Assembly: GCA_949318235.1 (NCBI GenBank)
Contig: OX439133.1
Span: forward strand, 18,488,599-18,552,598
Direction of reading: 5' to 3'
DNA length: 64,000 nt
Source: Ecdyonurus torrentis
Lineage: Eukaryota > Arthropoda > Insecta > Ephemeroptera > Heptageniidae
Positions 45,810 to 59,439 of the stretch are shown in pieces (within the stretch, counting starts at the first letter, position 1; each line of letters opens with the position of its first letter). The notes below the pieces were generated by a model. The model ran no database searches and was not told the DNA's origin. It was given only the letters and a program-made list of their open reading frames with translations. Made by a program: the position numbers and the translations under genes.

Positions 45810-46020
45810 GGTTTCTAATTTGACTAAAATATGCAGCTAAATTTTGAATTTCCTTATTTGCATGTTATCTTTAGAGTGGAATAAATTTTAAATATTTGAT
45901 CGTGTTTTCACATTTTTTACGTCGCTAAACTTTTAAGTACCATTTCTTCTTCACTTTGTGGTTAATATTATAATTTGCCACAGTCTAGTTTGAAAGATAT
46001 CTGTCGGTCACCTACTTTCT
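45810..46020. mobile_element. Partial U element
   Basis: Right half of the U family (TCTAATTTGACTAAAATATG ... TATCTGTCGGTCACCTACTT). Confidence 0.55.
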
Positions 46021-46431
46021 TAATAAATTATAATGGTTTTGTTTTGACTTTTGGAATGTTGTTGTTCCTAATAGTACTGTGTACCTTATATATATATCTT
46101 TGCACATTTACACTTTTTAATTTTATTCTTTTAATTATATGTTAGTTATCCCAAATCATAGAATATTTTTATTATTATTAGTAACCAAAGGAAACAGAAT
46201 AGAAGTAGCAATTTTTACGTATTATTATCACTCACTTGAAAGTAAAATATATATAATAATTAAGTATAAAATAATATATTAAAAGTCATTAATTTTCCAT
46301 TATTAAATTTTACTAAATAATATTTTATTAATACATTAAATTAATTTCATTTGAAATAAAATTACTTTTTCTTTTAAATAAGAAATAAAACAATTTAATT
46401 TTGTGCTGCGTAGTTTTATAAACATGAAAAT

Positions 46432-46860
46432 AGGAGTAGATAGTGAGAACTTTTTTTTAATTAACAAGATCTCAAAATAATAATTATTATCGCGCTGAGA
46501 GTGAAAGCCGTTACAGCAACACAGAAGCTACGTCACAACTAAACTTGTTCTTGCGCTAGTTTGGCGTGAGTGTGAGTTACTTTTTATTTTTTTTTGCGCC
46601 TGTTACTTGACAACATTTTACGTATATAAAATAATTGTATGGTTGCAGATATGTTTAGTAAAAAAAATTGTTCCAAAGTAAGAGTAAGAGTAACTACAGC
46701 GGGCGCCATGCTAGTGTGAGAGCAAGTTGTAGCGTTGACGTAGGTTCGGGGTCGTTAAACGGCTTTCAGCGCATTAAATAATAAAATATTGTGATTGCTT
46801 TTTCGGGAGATTTAATAACACGATGGTCATTATATAAAAATCCATCGTTGACAACTACTT
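46432..46860. mobile_element. T element copy 3, ends eroded
   Basis: AGGAGTAGATAGTGAG ... CATCGTTGACAACTACTT. The core palindrome GAGTGAAAGCCGTTACAGCA / GACGTAGGTTCGGGGTCGTT is retained. The flanking TTAA is lost at the left and mutated at the right. Confidence 0.75.
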
Positions 46861-46962
46861 TAGGGATGAGAATAAGAAATGCTCTATAAATTGTAACCAA
46901 ATTCAGAAGTTTTCTGTATTGAACAACAAGCATAGGACAGTTTTTTACGGGTTTTACTTATA

Positions 46963-47263
46963 GGGTGTATGCGGATTATGTCATATTTATTGCGCTTGGA
47001 GGCCATACTGGTGTAGTGCATAACATTGCTCAGCATAGGACAAACTTCATTTAGGCCCATTTTCTTTCGGAAAGTGGTTAATTTTTAGCTAATTGTTATT
47101 TTTCTCACATACTTGAGATACTAATTCATCATATTTACAGCATCAATGCTCCCAAAAATATTGCACAGTGTTTTTAAACTGACAAAATGATTTTTTGTCT
47201 TATGCTACCCATGTTATTGAGTTATCCAACATGGCGTCGACTTTAACATGAATGCATAGACCC
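46963..47263 (-). mobile_element. A-family element with clean TATA flanks
   Basis: TATA, GGGTGTATGCGGATTATGTC ... TGGCGTCGACTTTAACATGA with ATGCATAGACCC, TATA. 301 bp; the best-defined copy in the window. Confidence 0.75.
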
Positions 47264-48047
47264 TATAATATTAATTGAATGCAACTTGCAAGGTAATTTC
47301 ATAATATCAAAGTATAGCATGGTGTGTATGTGTGAGAGGGAGAGAGGGAGAGGGGGGGGGGGGATTAAAATATGTTTAATTTATTTCATAATATTCTATT
47401 AAAAGCCTTCACCTTTCTTATCTTTCTTTAGCTCATTATCTGCAAATCGAAATATCTTTCATTACGAGACCCATAGGTATGTTATTATATTAATTTATCA
47501 ACTAATTATTATGCATTATAATTTGGTGTTTAATAAATAAATATATTTATTAAATATTATTAACAAACAAAAAAAAAAAAAAACTGAAATAATATGTATT
47601 TTTTTAGTATTAAATATTACTAACAAAATAGTAATTTATTAAATTAAACTGTTTATGTTTCATATAAAATAAACTAAAAATAAAAATCTTTTTTTAAAAT
47701 TTATCATTTGCAAAAATTAAATTAAATATTATGATTTGTAAAAAGTAAATTGTATTATACAGTATACTCTTGATTTAGTGGTCTCATGTTCCCCTTCCCC
47801 CCTAAAAAAAAAGTATCATAGAAATAGGTACAAAATTTCTATAAATCGAACGTCGTTAAATTAAGCTTTGACGCCAAACTGGATCTTTGATCAACATTGC
47901 TCAGCATAGGACAAACTTTGTTTTTGGTTATTTTCTTTGAGAAATCGTTCATGATATTTTGTTAATATTATTTTTCTCACATACTTGAGATACTAAGTCC
48001 ACCTATTAACAACTACAATGCACTCAAAAATATTGCTTAATATTATA

Positions 48048-48540
48048 ACTAGAGACCCAATTTGCTGTTACTCTCGACTTTTTTTGCTGTAATTATTAGG
48101 TAACTTTTAACCAAGATTCATTAATGAATTGAAAATTTTGAAGTCATTTAAGCGCTACCAATTTTCGACATTTTTACCAATTTTTTTCTTTTTTTTTTCT
48201 TTTTTTGTTGAACAGCCAATCAATGTCAAAGAGCCTAACAATACTTTGCAGAACAAACTGATGTTTTATCAATAAAAAAAAAAAAAAAAAAATGAATTGA
48301 ACTTTACGCAATATTAACAAATTCAAAAATCTTTATTAATTTCTTTCATCCAACATACATAACACAATCAAATGCATTAGTCTAGGTTATTGCCAACAAA
48401 TGGCAATGTGGAAATGATTTTCAAAACTTTTTACAACATACAAATAAAACAAAGAAGAAACTTGGTTACATTGATAGATTAATTAATTTATTCATTCATG
48501 TTTTCCTTGGTATTTAATAAGGCCAATTTATTACAATATA
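48048..48540. repeat. Recurrent block R, copy with about 180 bp insertion
   Basis: R landmarks (TAGAGACCCAATTTGCTGTT, CAGCCAATCAATGTCAAAGA, ACGCAATATTAACA) with unrelated sequence at about 48323-48480 (contains CTAGGTTATTGCCAACAAAT) that other R copies lack. Confidence 0.55.
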
Positions 48541-48832
48541 GTCAGGCTATATACTGTCTAATTTCATTCAACTTTATCAGTGTTATTCGCATTTATATAT
48601 TTTACTGTTTCTAAAACATCTTCAATCTCAAACAATGCCTACTCGACTAACATGAAGCAGGACGACATGAGAACATTATTGTTTTAAATCTATCTCCACA
48701 CCGATGATTAAATTCAATAAAATAAAATGAAATATTAAATTAAAAATAAAATTAGATACAAAAATTAATTTATTATTAAAATTTACACAATAATGTCTTA
48801 TTAAATAGTATTTAAACACACAGTAAATTATA

Positions 48833-49017
48833 CAGTAGTCCATCTCCTATAGCGGGAATGTCAGATCGAATGCGCGCCATAATTCCGACTGGGTGAAGTT
48901 GTCAGAACTACACGTAACATTACTTCAAATTACGGCTTCTAGTTCTGCCACCTTCACCCAGTCGGAATTATGGCGCGCATTCGATCTGACATTCCCGCTA
49001 TAGGAGATGGACTACTG
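48833..49017. mobile_element. 185 bp hairpin MITE, TA target (mariner-like), copy 2
   Basis: TA, CAGTAGTCCATCTCCTATAG ... CTATAGGAGATGGACTACTG, TA. The arms of about 70 bp are almost perfectly complementary (GGGAATGTCAGATCGAATGC, GCGCCATAATTCCGACTGGG). Only a short central loop remains. Confidence 0.92.
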
Positions 49018-49530
49018 TACCATCTACTGTGATTTAAATATATATATAAAAAAAAGAGCATTTGCCTAAAATACTTGAAAATGTGTAGCAAGATTAAATT
49101 AGATACTTGGGTAATTTATTAAAAAGTTAAACTGATATTTTGCTAAGATACATTAGGATTAGATATTTTCAAAAATGTAAAATTTTTAAATCATCATCCT
49201 TCAATTAAAATTACGATTTTAAAAGTTTTAGACCCATTAGAGCCAATATTAAATTAAATAATTATTATTTTCTCACGTTTCTGATGTTCACGTGTTCTGC
49301 AAATTATATCACAGGTAGCTGTTACTATGAACTATCAAAAGACATCATAAAATTTGGATTTTTTGTTTTGTTTGTTTTTTTAGATTTTGAGAAACAAGCC
49401 ATACAATACAACTCTTTAACATAATTATTTCGTACATAATAAAGTATTATGGTTGATATATAGAAATAAGTTGTTGCTAATTCTACTAATTTCATTAAAA
49501 TTTTCAGTTTTATGTATGCTTCTCTATTAA

Positions 49531-50234
49531 AGGCATAGAACAAGTTAAACAAAAAACTTGTGTAGCAACTGTAATACTTGTGTAAGATACCTGAAAATCA
49601 ACGTTGATTTGGCCAGAGTCATTGATTCCTAATATATTTTATATTCATGAAATGGCAGATGCGGTTTTATGACGTCACAGCTCGGTGGAATATTGGCGCG
49701 TGAAAACAAGCGAGCTGTGACATGATAAAGCCGAACCTGCCATTTCGTGAATGGAAAATAAATTAGAATTCAATGTCAGCCATAACTTACTATGACACTT
49801 GATTTTCAGGTATGTTAGGATTTGTTTTAAGACAGTATGGGAGCGTAGATGTCAGCATAGTGAAATTGTCGTAAGAAAAAAACAGCCAGGTGGGAATTTA
49901 GGTGCTACGGGATTCGATTAAAAAGTTGTAAAGAATGAAAAAATCTGCGTTTTTGCACAGTGATACATTAGGATATGGAATCTAGAAAATGTAAAAAAAT
50001 TTGAGGGATCACCAAACTAGATTTTAAATTATGAAAATTTAGTGTCATAAGAGCCCATGTTAATTTCAATAATTATTTTCTCTGTTATATCTGATAGTCA
50101 CGGGTTATGAAAATTTTATCTTAGGTGGCTGTTACTATTAATTATCAAATGGCATCATAAAGTTACGAAGTTTGCATGACAACTGAATGCAACCCTTTAA
50201 ATTTGCTTGCTATTTTTTCAACTTGCTTAACGCT
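49531..50234 (+). mobile_element. P element copy 9, complete
   Basis: TTAA (49527-49530), AGGCATAGAACAAGTTAAAC ... AACTTGCTTAACGCT, TTAA (50235-50238). The palindrome is at about 49595-49805; a Q element occupies about 49888-50210 near the right end, as in the 20232 copy. Confidence 0.75.
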
Positions 50235-50690
50235 TTAATTTTTATAATAATAAATATTTTCAATCACAGACGAATAATTTAAAAAGTAGACCTGCAATTA
50301 TACTAAAACAATACTAAACTTTAATTTATATCAAAGTAAGTGATTGAGAATTAAATATATAACAGTTAAATATAAAATATTATTTAAAAGAAATCAGTAC
50401 TATAAATTTAAATTGAATATTAAAATGAATATGTAAACACATTTGACTAAATATTTATTAACAAAAAAATTATTTATATTAAATATTATAAAAATTTATA
50501 TTTTGAACTTTTCTTGATTTTTAGTGTGATAATTTACAAAATTTCATTTAAAAAAATTACATACTTCAGAGTTCGACATAAAAGACAAAATAATGAACGA
50601 GAGATATTAACAACAAAAGCAATAGAACAGTTATATAAAATATTTTTACTATAATATTAACTAACTGCAACTTAAAGTATACGGTTGTAT

Positions 50691-50985
50691 GCATTCATGT
50701 TAAAGTTAACGCCATGTTGGATTACTTTATAACATGGACTGCATAGGAAAATTACTCATTTTGCAAGTTTTAAAATACAAAGTACTATTTTTTAGAGCAT
50801 TGATATTGTTAATACGTTGAATTAATATCTCAAGTATGTAAGAAAAATACTAAAAAAAAAAAAAAAAATCTGATTTCCCAAAGAAAATAGCCAAAAAAGA
50901 TGGGGTTTCATATTTCCTTATGCTGTTATTCATTACTTTAGTATGTCGCCAGAGCATATTATATATGACATCATTCTCATATATA
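50691..50985 (+). mobile_element. A-family element, eroded right end
   Basis: ACGGTTGTATGCATTCATGT with TAAAGTTAACGCCATGTTGG ... GTATGTCGCCAGAGCATATT and ATATGACATCATTC. Confidence 0.6.
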
Positions 50986-51587
50986 AAATTATAAAGTATA
51001 AGAACTAACAACTTATATAAATTATAGAAAAGTCAGGAAGTTCCCATTTTTTTTTTCTGTGGTTAATTTTATTGCATACTCTAAGAGAGGACATTTTCAT
51101 GAATCCAAAATTGAGGTATTGTAATTTTTAATTCCATTGAGTATTTTTAATACAATTTTTTATTCTAGAAATAACGTCACGTGCGTCAACTTGTCCTATG
51201 CAAACATGCGTAAATATGTAATACTGTATATCATCTTATTTAATTCAACTTTGGCATCAGTTTAATCATACCTATTAATTTTCTGTGGGTAAGATATGGT
51301 TTATATTGACCGTTATATTTATAAATTGATTAATATCTGTCATTAGAAGATTATTTATATAAAAACTTAATAAATTATCATAAAAAATATTACAACTTAA
51401 ATATGATATTTAATTTATTATATTAATATTTAGTATATATTTTTTTATTGTAAGAAAAGAAAAATTTTATTTAAAAATGTACAGCAAAAAATTAGACAGT
51501 TCGGTTATTTATTTAAAAGAAAAGCAAGAGAAACAACTATGATTTTTTACAGTGTAACATTATGTAGGATAAGGAATTGGGTAAAAA

Positions 51588-51589
<2 letters not shown>

Positions 51590-51623
<34 letters not shown>
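51590..51623. repeat. Poly(A) tract
   Basis: About 33 A residues in the Q-like body of a P-type unit, at the position where the copy near 25911 carries 65 A. Confidence 0.9.
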
Positions 51624-51625
<2 letters not shown>

Positions 51626-51958
51626 TCACATGCCTACATTTTAAATTACGTCTTTTGTTTTTAAGTTCTAGTCCCATAAGAGTCAATGTTAATTTCAATA
51701 TTAATTATTTTCTGTCTTGTTTTATGGTCTAAAGTTCTAAAATTTTTATCATAGGTAGCTGTTATTTAAAACTTTTAAATTACATTATCAAATTTTGGAG
51801 TTATCTATTTAGATTTTGAGAAACAAGCCATACAAATACAACTCTTTAACATATTTATTTCGTTCATAATAAAGTATTATGCTTGATATATAGAAATAAT
51901 TCTGCTATTTCTTTCAACGTTATTCAATTTTGCAGCTTCATGTATAATTCTCTATTAA

Positions 51959-52301
51959 AGGCATAGAACACGTTAAAAAAAACTTGTGTAACACCTGTAA
52001 CACTTGTGTCAGATACCTGAAAATAAACGCTGATTTGGCCGGAGTCATTGATTTTTAATCTATATTCTAATCACAAAAAGGCAGATGCGATATTATGACG
52101 TCACAGATCGCTGGAATACTGGCGCGTGAAAACAAGCTAGCTGTGACATCATAAAGTCGCACCTGCCATTTCGTGATTGGAAAATAAATTAGAATTCAGT
52201 GATTTTGATCAATAATTACTGACAGTTGATTTTAAGGATATATTTTACCTCCTTAAGCTTTCATTTTTTTAAAATTGTTATTTTAAACGTGCTCAAGACC
52301 T
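51959..52301 (+). mobile_element. P element copy 10, short form
   Basis: TTAA (51955-51958), AGGCATAGAACACGTT ... ACGTGCTCAAGACCT, TTAA (52302-52305). Only about 343 bp, because the G hairpin and Q segment are absent between GTTGATTTTAAGGATAT and the right end. Confidence 0.7.
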
Positions 52302-52869
52302 TTAAACTTTTATAATCATAGAAAAACAAATTTTCAATAAGTGAAAAAATTATATAGAAAGATGATACAGTCAATAAATTTTATTTATAAAATTGATATT
52401 TTGTAATTGAATATTATATATATAAAAATTGAATATAAAATAATATTTAAAAAGACAATTATACTACAAGTTGACTTTCAAATTAAAATTTACTTATTAA
52501 TATAATTAATTATTTGTAAAAAAAAAAAAAAAAAAAAATGGAATTTTGTTTAAATTTTGTTGTAGAATTAAAAAAAAAACAACAACAAAGAATAAAAATA
52601 ATAAAAAAAAAATTCAGAATAGTACATAAAAACGTATGAAAGAGCAACCAAATTAAATCTTATTGCTGTTCTTAGCAATAGAACAGTTTTATAAAAGTTT
52701 ATTACATTAGAATATTAACTAACTGCAACTTAAATGATAAGTATGTAAGCCTTCATATTAAAGTCAACGCCATGTTGGATCACTTAATAACTTGAGCTGC
52801 AAAGAAAAATGACTCATTTGGGCAGTTTAAAAATGCTAAGCAATAGTTTTGAGAGCATTTTTGCTGTTA

Positions 52870-53984
52870 TTCCGGTGCATTTCATGTCGGTTAAAGTTCT
52901 ACGTCTTGCACCTTAAAAGTATCAGTTTTTCAAAAGTTGATTTTTTTACGGGTTGACTCGTTGAACTTTCAAGTCGCGCTCCGGTATACTTGAGCTTTTG
53001 AATTCGTAGATTAAAAGCGGGTGAGCGCGGCAATATTTCGTGAGTGATCTATTGTAGTATTTACGTCGGTAATAGTTAAACTTCTAATTTTATAAAACTA
53101 AATAAATTCCTACTTACTTACGTATGATAATACCGTAATACGTATATGTTCACAATTCAATAATAAGAATAAAAACCTATCAGTAAAGAAAAAAAAGTAT
53201 AACAGAAGAAGAGTCTATTTACTAGTAAAATCTACTATTATAAGTAACCTTACCTTTACTTTAGACATCACATTAAATTATTAATCTTGTTTTAATTTTA
53301 TTTCCTCCATGATTCAATTAATAAATATTAGATAGTAATAAGTGTATGAGTTTATAAGCATAAATGAGACAAAATTAAAATTATTTTTTATTTTTTTATT
53401 AACTTAAACTTTTAAAAATGTAAATAACAAGAGATCACTATAAAATATAAATATAGTAAGAAATAAATGTAGAAAAGAAGTCTTCTTTCTGTCCTCCCAT
53501 AAGGTCGGAGTGGCTTAAATACCGGGCTTCATTAAATTTTCTAAAATCAAAATTATTTCAAAATTAATTAAATATGTAAGATATTTTGTATTATCTTTAA
53601 TAAATAATATGAATAATAAAATCTTAGTTAAAGACTTATGTAAAAAAAATTAAATAATATATATTTTATTTAATAATTTATTTTATTGAAAATTTTTCGC
53701 AGAGCCTGTTTGTGACCTCTGAGCACATGCACAGATTTTAAGAAACTTCAACCAATGTTATATCTGACAAAAAAGTGTCATCCGACAAAACGAGTAATTC
53801 CAAAATTATCTCTGAATATAAATGTAGTAAATTTTTATATTCACTTACCTCGATGGGCATTATAATCCAATAATTTTCGTCGATTTTGTTTATCCATAAG
53901 AAATATCACTCAATCACTCACAGCCATAACAGTGAAACACGAAATTATCAGCTGATGTAAATTTTGACGTCATATAAATTAAGA
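52870..53984. other. Unclassified DNA left of the tandem-armed foldback
   Basis: An A-type unit breaks off at about 52870 and unrelated sequence follows (for example GGTGCATTTCATGTCGGTTA and CTCCGGTATACTTGAGC). No coding region was recognised. Some words here are loosely complementary to 57000-57190 on the other side of the foldback, hinting at an outer element, but the match is weak. Confidence 0.4.
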
Positions 53985-56936
53985 ATGGTCCTCTTCGACA
54001 ACGGCGTGCCACGCCCCCTTCGCGACCTTGAGCAAACAAACCAGTGGCAGAAAGTCGCTCTACATGCAAATAACATAGGAGTTATAGCTAAAAGGACCAT
54101 TTTGTTAGAGAGGGTTAAAATTAACGCAGGGACTTCAAACTTGGTGGATGTTAAGACAATTAAATTAACTTTAAGTTGTCCAAGTTTCAACCCCCAGATT
54201 AACCCCTTTCACCCTTTTTAGGGGTGGTGAACATAACTATATTCGATTAATAGGGTGCACAGTAGACCTCGTGATAACCCAATCTGGTGCCGGTTTTGGT
54301 GACCAATAAAGGTCATCCGTGGGGGGTAAGAAACATTAGTTCATAAATATGGGACGCCACATTAAATTTGACCACCCCCTAGGGGTGGTTTGGGGGTGAA
54401 AACCCCCCAAAATCAAAGTTCACCGATTTGCATGAAACAAACGTCCTGACTGGGGTAACTTGACCTTGCGAGTACAATGATGACCACTAAAATTGTTAAA
54501 ACCCAACCCCTGATGACCCCTGAGGACCCAGGGGTCGGTTGACCCTTAAAATTCGAGTTCTCCGATTTCGATGGAAAAAACGGTCTAACTGGGGTAACTT
54601 GACTTTGCGAGAACAATGATGACCACCAAATTTTTTTAAACCCAACCCCTGAGGACCTAGGGGTCGGTTGACCCTTAAAATTCGAGTTCACCGATCTTGA
54701 TGGAAAAAATGGTCTGACTGGGGTAACTTGACCTTGCGAGAACAATGAAGACCACCAAAAATTTTTAATCCCAACCCCTGAGGACCCAGGGGTCGGTTGA
54801 CCCTTAAAATTTGAGTTCACCGATCTTGATGGAAAAAATGGTCTGACTGGGGTAACTTGACCTTGCGAGAACAATGATGACCACGAAAAAATTTTAATCC
54901 CAACCCCTGAGGACCCAGGGGTCGGTTGACCCTTAAAATTCGAGTTCACCGATCTTGATGGAAAAAACGGTCTGACTGGGGTAACTTGACTTTGCGAAAA
55001 CAATGAAGACCACCAAAAAAATTTTAATCCCAACCCCTGAGGACTCAGGGGTCAGTTGACCCTTAAAATTTGAGTTCGCCGATCTTGATGAAAAAAACGG
55101 TCTGACTGGGGTAACTTGACCTTGCGAGAACAATGAAGACCACCAAAAAATTTTAAACCCAACCCCTGAGGACCCAGGGTTCAGTTGACCCTTAAAATTC
55201 GAGTTCTACGATTTCAAAGGAAAAAACAGGCTGACAGGGATGACCAATGGTGGTCATCATTGTTCTCGAAAGGTCAAGTTACCCCAGTCAGACCGTTTTT
55301 TCCATCGAAATCGGAGAACTTAAATTTTAAGGGTCAACCGACCCCTGGGTCCTCAGGGGTTGGGTTTAAAAAAATTTGGTGGTCATCATTGTTCTCGCAA
55401 GGTCAAGTTACCCCAGTCAGACCGTTTTTTTCATCAAGATCGGTGAACTCGAATTTTAAGGGTCAACCGACCCCTGGGTCCTCAGGGGTTGGGTTTAAAA
55501 AATTTTGGTGTCATCATTGTTCTCGCAAGGTCAAGTTACCCAAGTCAGACCGTTTTTTCCATCAAGATCGGTGAACTCAAATTTTAAGGGTCAACCGACC
55601 CCTAGGTCCTCAGGGGTTGGGTTTAAAAAAATTTGGTGGTCATCATTGTTCTCGCAAGGTCAAATTACCCCAGTCAGACCGTTTTTTCCATCAAGATCGG
55701 TGAACTCGAATTTTAAGGGTCAACCGACCCCTAGGTCCTCAGGGGTTGGGTTTAAAAAAATTTGGTGGTCATCATTGTTCTCGCAAGGTCAAGTTACCCC
55801 AGTCAGACCGTTTTTTCCATCAAGATCGGTGAATTTGAATTTTAAGGGTCAACCGACCCCTGGGTCCTCAGGGGTTGAGTTTAAAATTTTTTGGTGGTCT
55901 TCATTGTTCTCGCAAGGTCAAGTTACCCCAGTCAGACCGTTTTTTCCATCAAGATCGGTGAACTCGAATTTTAAGGGTCAACCGACCCCTGGGTCCTCAG
56001 GGGTTGAGTTTAAAATTTTTTGGTGGTCTTCATTGTTCTCGCAAGGTCAAGTTACCCCAATCAGACCGTTTTTTCCATCAAGATTGGTGAACTCAAATTT
56101 TAAGGGTCAACCGACCCCTGGGTCCTCAGGGGTTGGGTTTAAAAAAATTTAGTGGTCATCATTGTTCTCGCAAGGTCAAGTTACCCCAGTCAGACCGTTT
56201 TTTCCATCGAAATCGGAGAACTCGAATTTTAAGGGTCAACTGACCCCTGGGTCCTCAGGGGTCATCAGGGGTTGGGTTTTAACAATTTTAGTGGTCATCA
56301 TTGTTCTCGCAAGGTCAAAAGTTACCCCAGTTAGACCGTTTTTTCCATCGAAATCGGAGAACTCGAATTTTAAGGGTCAACCGACCCCTGGGTCCTCAGG
56401 GGTCATCAGGGGTTGGGATTTAACAATTTTAGTGGTCATCATTGTACTCGCAAGGTCAAGTTACCCCAGTCAGGACGTTTGTTTCATGTAAATCGGTGAA
56501 CTTTGATTTTGGGGGGTTTTCACCCCCAAACCACCCCTAGGGGGTGGTCAAATTTAATGTGGCGTCCCATATTTATGAACTAATGTTTCTTACCCCCCAC
56601 GGATGACCTTTATTGGTCACCAAAACCGGCACCAGATTGGGTTATCACGAGGTCTATACTGTGCACCCTATTAATCGAATATAGTTATGTTCACCACCCC
56701 TAAAAAGGGTGAAAGGGGTTAATCTGGGGGTTGAAACTTGGACAACTTAAAGTTAATTTAATTGTCTTAACATCCACCAAGTTTGAAGTCCCTGCGTTAA
56801 TTTTAACCCTCTCTAACAAAATGGTCCTTTTAGCTATAACTCCTATGTTATTTGCATGTAGAGCGACTTTCTGCCACTGGTTTGTTTGCTCAAGGTCGCG
56901 AAGGGGGCGTGGCACGCCGTTGTCGAAGAGGACCAT
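53985..56936. mobile_element. 2.95 kb foldback with 128-129 bp tandem-repeat arms
   Basis: Termini ATGGTCCTCTTCGACAACGG ... CCGTTGTCGAAGAGGACCAT. Unique outer arms (about 53985-54410 and 56490-56936) are nearly perfect complements. The inner arms are tandem units of about 128-129 bp: six to seven on the left (54449 to about 55228) and ten on the right (55273-56455), inverted at about 55240. A landmark within each unit is CTGACTGGGGTAACTTGACC. Since 129 = 3 x 43, long frames repeating a 43-residue block stay open (206 and 215 codons); these are structural by-products. Target duplication is unclear: GA or AT at both sides. Confidence 0.92.
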
Positions 56937-57070
56937 GAAAGTATACCGTGCTTACACGTAAAAAATTCATTGGTGAAAAGCCTCCTGAAAGTATACCGTG
57001 CTAACACGGTAAAAATTCATTGGTGAAATATCTTGCTTGAAAGTATACCGTGCTCACCCGTTAAAAAATC
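56937..57070 (+). repeat. Short tandem repeat, about 51 bp x 2.6
   Basis: Units start GAAAGTATACCGTGCTNACA and continue AAAAATTCATTGGTGAAA. The first unit begins at the very base after the foldback terminus. Confidence 0.85.
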
Positions 57071-57292
57071 ACTTATAGCCAAAATGTGAATTTTACTCGT
57101 GAATCTTCTACGTGTTGGTCGATTTTGGTCAAATCACACGTTAAACTTTTAAGAGTTACAGTGCAACTTTTGGTACAGTGTATTATTCCTGTTAAGACAA
57201 TAATAAACTACTACATAATATAATTTAAATATTTACGCATTTTGACAACTCTGCTTGAATGTTAAATTATTTCATTATTTAAGTAGGCGAAC

Positions 57293-57579
57293 TACGTCAT
57301 ATTTGATGCGCTTGGACGCCATACTGAAGTAATGAATAACATTGGTCCCCATATTGGACATACTTCTTTTTTTGGCTTTTTTCTTTGGGAAATCACTTAA
57401 TTTTTCGTTATTATTATTTTTCTCACATTTGAGATACTTATTCAAACTATTAACAGCAACAATGCTTTCAAAAAAGTTGCATATTATTTTTAAATTGGCA
57501 AAATAAGTTATATTTATATTTGGCCCATGTTATTGAGTGATCCAACATGGCGTCGACTTTAAAATGAATACATACTCCC
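57293..57579 (-). mobile_element. A-family element, copy
   Basis: TAGGCGAACTACGTCATATT ... CATGGCGTCGACTTTAAAAT with GAATACATACTCCCTA. Confidence 0.65.
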
Positions 57580-58549
57580 TACATTCAATATTATTGAGAT
57601 GGAAAAATTACATGCAACGATTTTTTCTTTTTAATAAATAGAACTGTTTTGTTTTGGTATTATAGAAAGTTGATCCCAATAGTATGCTGTCTTATTTCGT
57701 TTTCTCTTAACATTCATACTAATTGATTTAATTATTTTTAATGATTACAGTAGATATTCTATATTCTATATCATTAAATCATAGCAACAATTTATAATTT
57801 GTTTTTTACTGGGTAAGTGCAAAACCACACAAGTTATTGCTTGTTTAAACAATAATAATGCCTGTTTTGAAAATACAATTAAAATATATAATAACGAAAT
57901 ATAAAATAATAAAACAAATACAAAATGCACTACTATATTAAATTTTATATTATCATACTTTATTTTTTTGTATTTGTAAATAAAACTGTTAAATTAAATA
58001 TTTTTCTTTTTTTTTTTTAAATGACAATGGTCATCGCATAAATGTATGCTTGACATTGTTGATTTGACTGTTTTCTCGTCTAACATGGTCGTTATTAGAT
58101 CTAAATCTACCAGATTGCGAGATAGTGACTACTGAGTATATTGTACCTAGAATCTATCAAATGTTTAATCTTTCTGTAAATCGCAACCAAATTAAATATC
58201 ACGAAATTTATTTTATGTTTGCAAAAATAACAAAAGAACAGCTTGATAATATTTGTATATAATATTAACTGCTAGCAACTTAAAGAATGATTTAATATTT
58301 TCAAAGTAAAGAGTGTATCCACATGACGTCATACTGAATGCGCTTTGACGCCACATTGGATCAATGATCAACATTGCGCAGCATAAGACAAACTTTTTTT
58401 TGTTATTTTCTTTGAGAAATAGTTTTATTTTTTGTAATTATTATTTTTCTCACATACTTGGTATACTAAGTCAACTTATTAACAACTTCAATTAATGCTC
58501 TCCTATCAAAATTTTGCTTATTCTGCAAATTTTGCAAATTCAGTCTCTA

Positions 58550-58945
58550 GTAATTACTAGAGACTGAATTTGCTGTCACTCTCGACCTTTTTACTGTTAT
58601 TTTTAGCTAATTGTTAACCAAACATGAGAATAAATTGGACAATTTGAAGTTGTTTTAGCGTTACCAATTTTCAACATTATTGCCATTTTGATTTGTTTGT
58701 TTTTGTTTGTTTTGTTTGGGCAGCCAAAGAGCCTTACTATACTCTACAGAACAAACTGATGTTTTATCAATTGAAAAAAAATCTGAATTGAACTTGACGC
58801 AATATTTACAAGAGAGAAGGAATTGGAAAAGCAATAGTATTTTAATATTAATACTTAATAATTTTTATTGCATCATACATACAATGATGTTTAGTTGGTT
58901 ACTTATTAAGATTGTATTACAAATATAATCATTCTATTTGCTGTC
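58550..58945. repeat. Recurrent block R, copy
   Basis: TAGAGACTGAATTTGCTGTC, TTGGACAATTTGAAGTTGTT and CAGCCAAAGAGCCTTACTAT with the standard right end. The preceding 20 bp (CAGTCTCTAGTAATTACTAG) form a small palindrome with its start. Confidence 0.6.
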
Positions 58946-59439
58946 TAATTTCATTCTAATATTATTGATAACTGAATTTTACTAATAACTATATGAAGTT
59001 CTAGAAAGATAGATTATGAATATAAAAATTAAATAAATAAACTCAAACTAAAGATAAGCAAATAAAATAAATAAAAATTTCACACAATACTATCTTATTG
59101 TAATATAGTATTTAAGTTTTAAAAGTTTTATTGAAATCATGGAAAATATTTTTCAAAGAATTAGATACTGGCGTAATTTAAAAAAGTTGAAATTAGAAGA
59201 AACCTTATCGTGACGATATTTTCTAAAAAAAAAAGTCCAATCAACTTCACTGCTAACCTTACTTGTAAATTCTACATGTAAAGTATAAAGTTAGCTGATC
59301 TATGCTATTCTGATGCTGTTAACTTCTATCAATTTTTCTATCTCTTAAAGTAGTTTGAACGAGATTGTTAACAGCTGATTTTAAATTTATTTGAAGTTTG
59401 GCGCTTACTTAATTTTAATTTAATCATTAAAAACTTAGC

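Noticed and set aside
54413..56491. Long repetitive open frames (up to 215 codons) with a 43-residue period
   Set aside because: They follow from a tandem period of about 129 bp. Similar frames appear in both arms and orientations, there is no domain, and they lie within a foldback.
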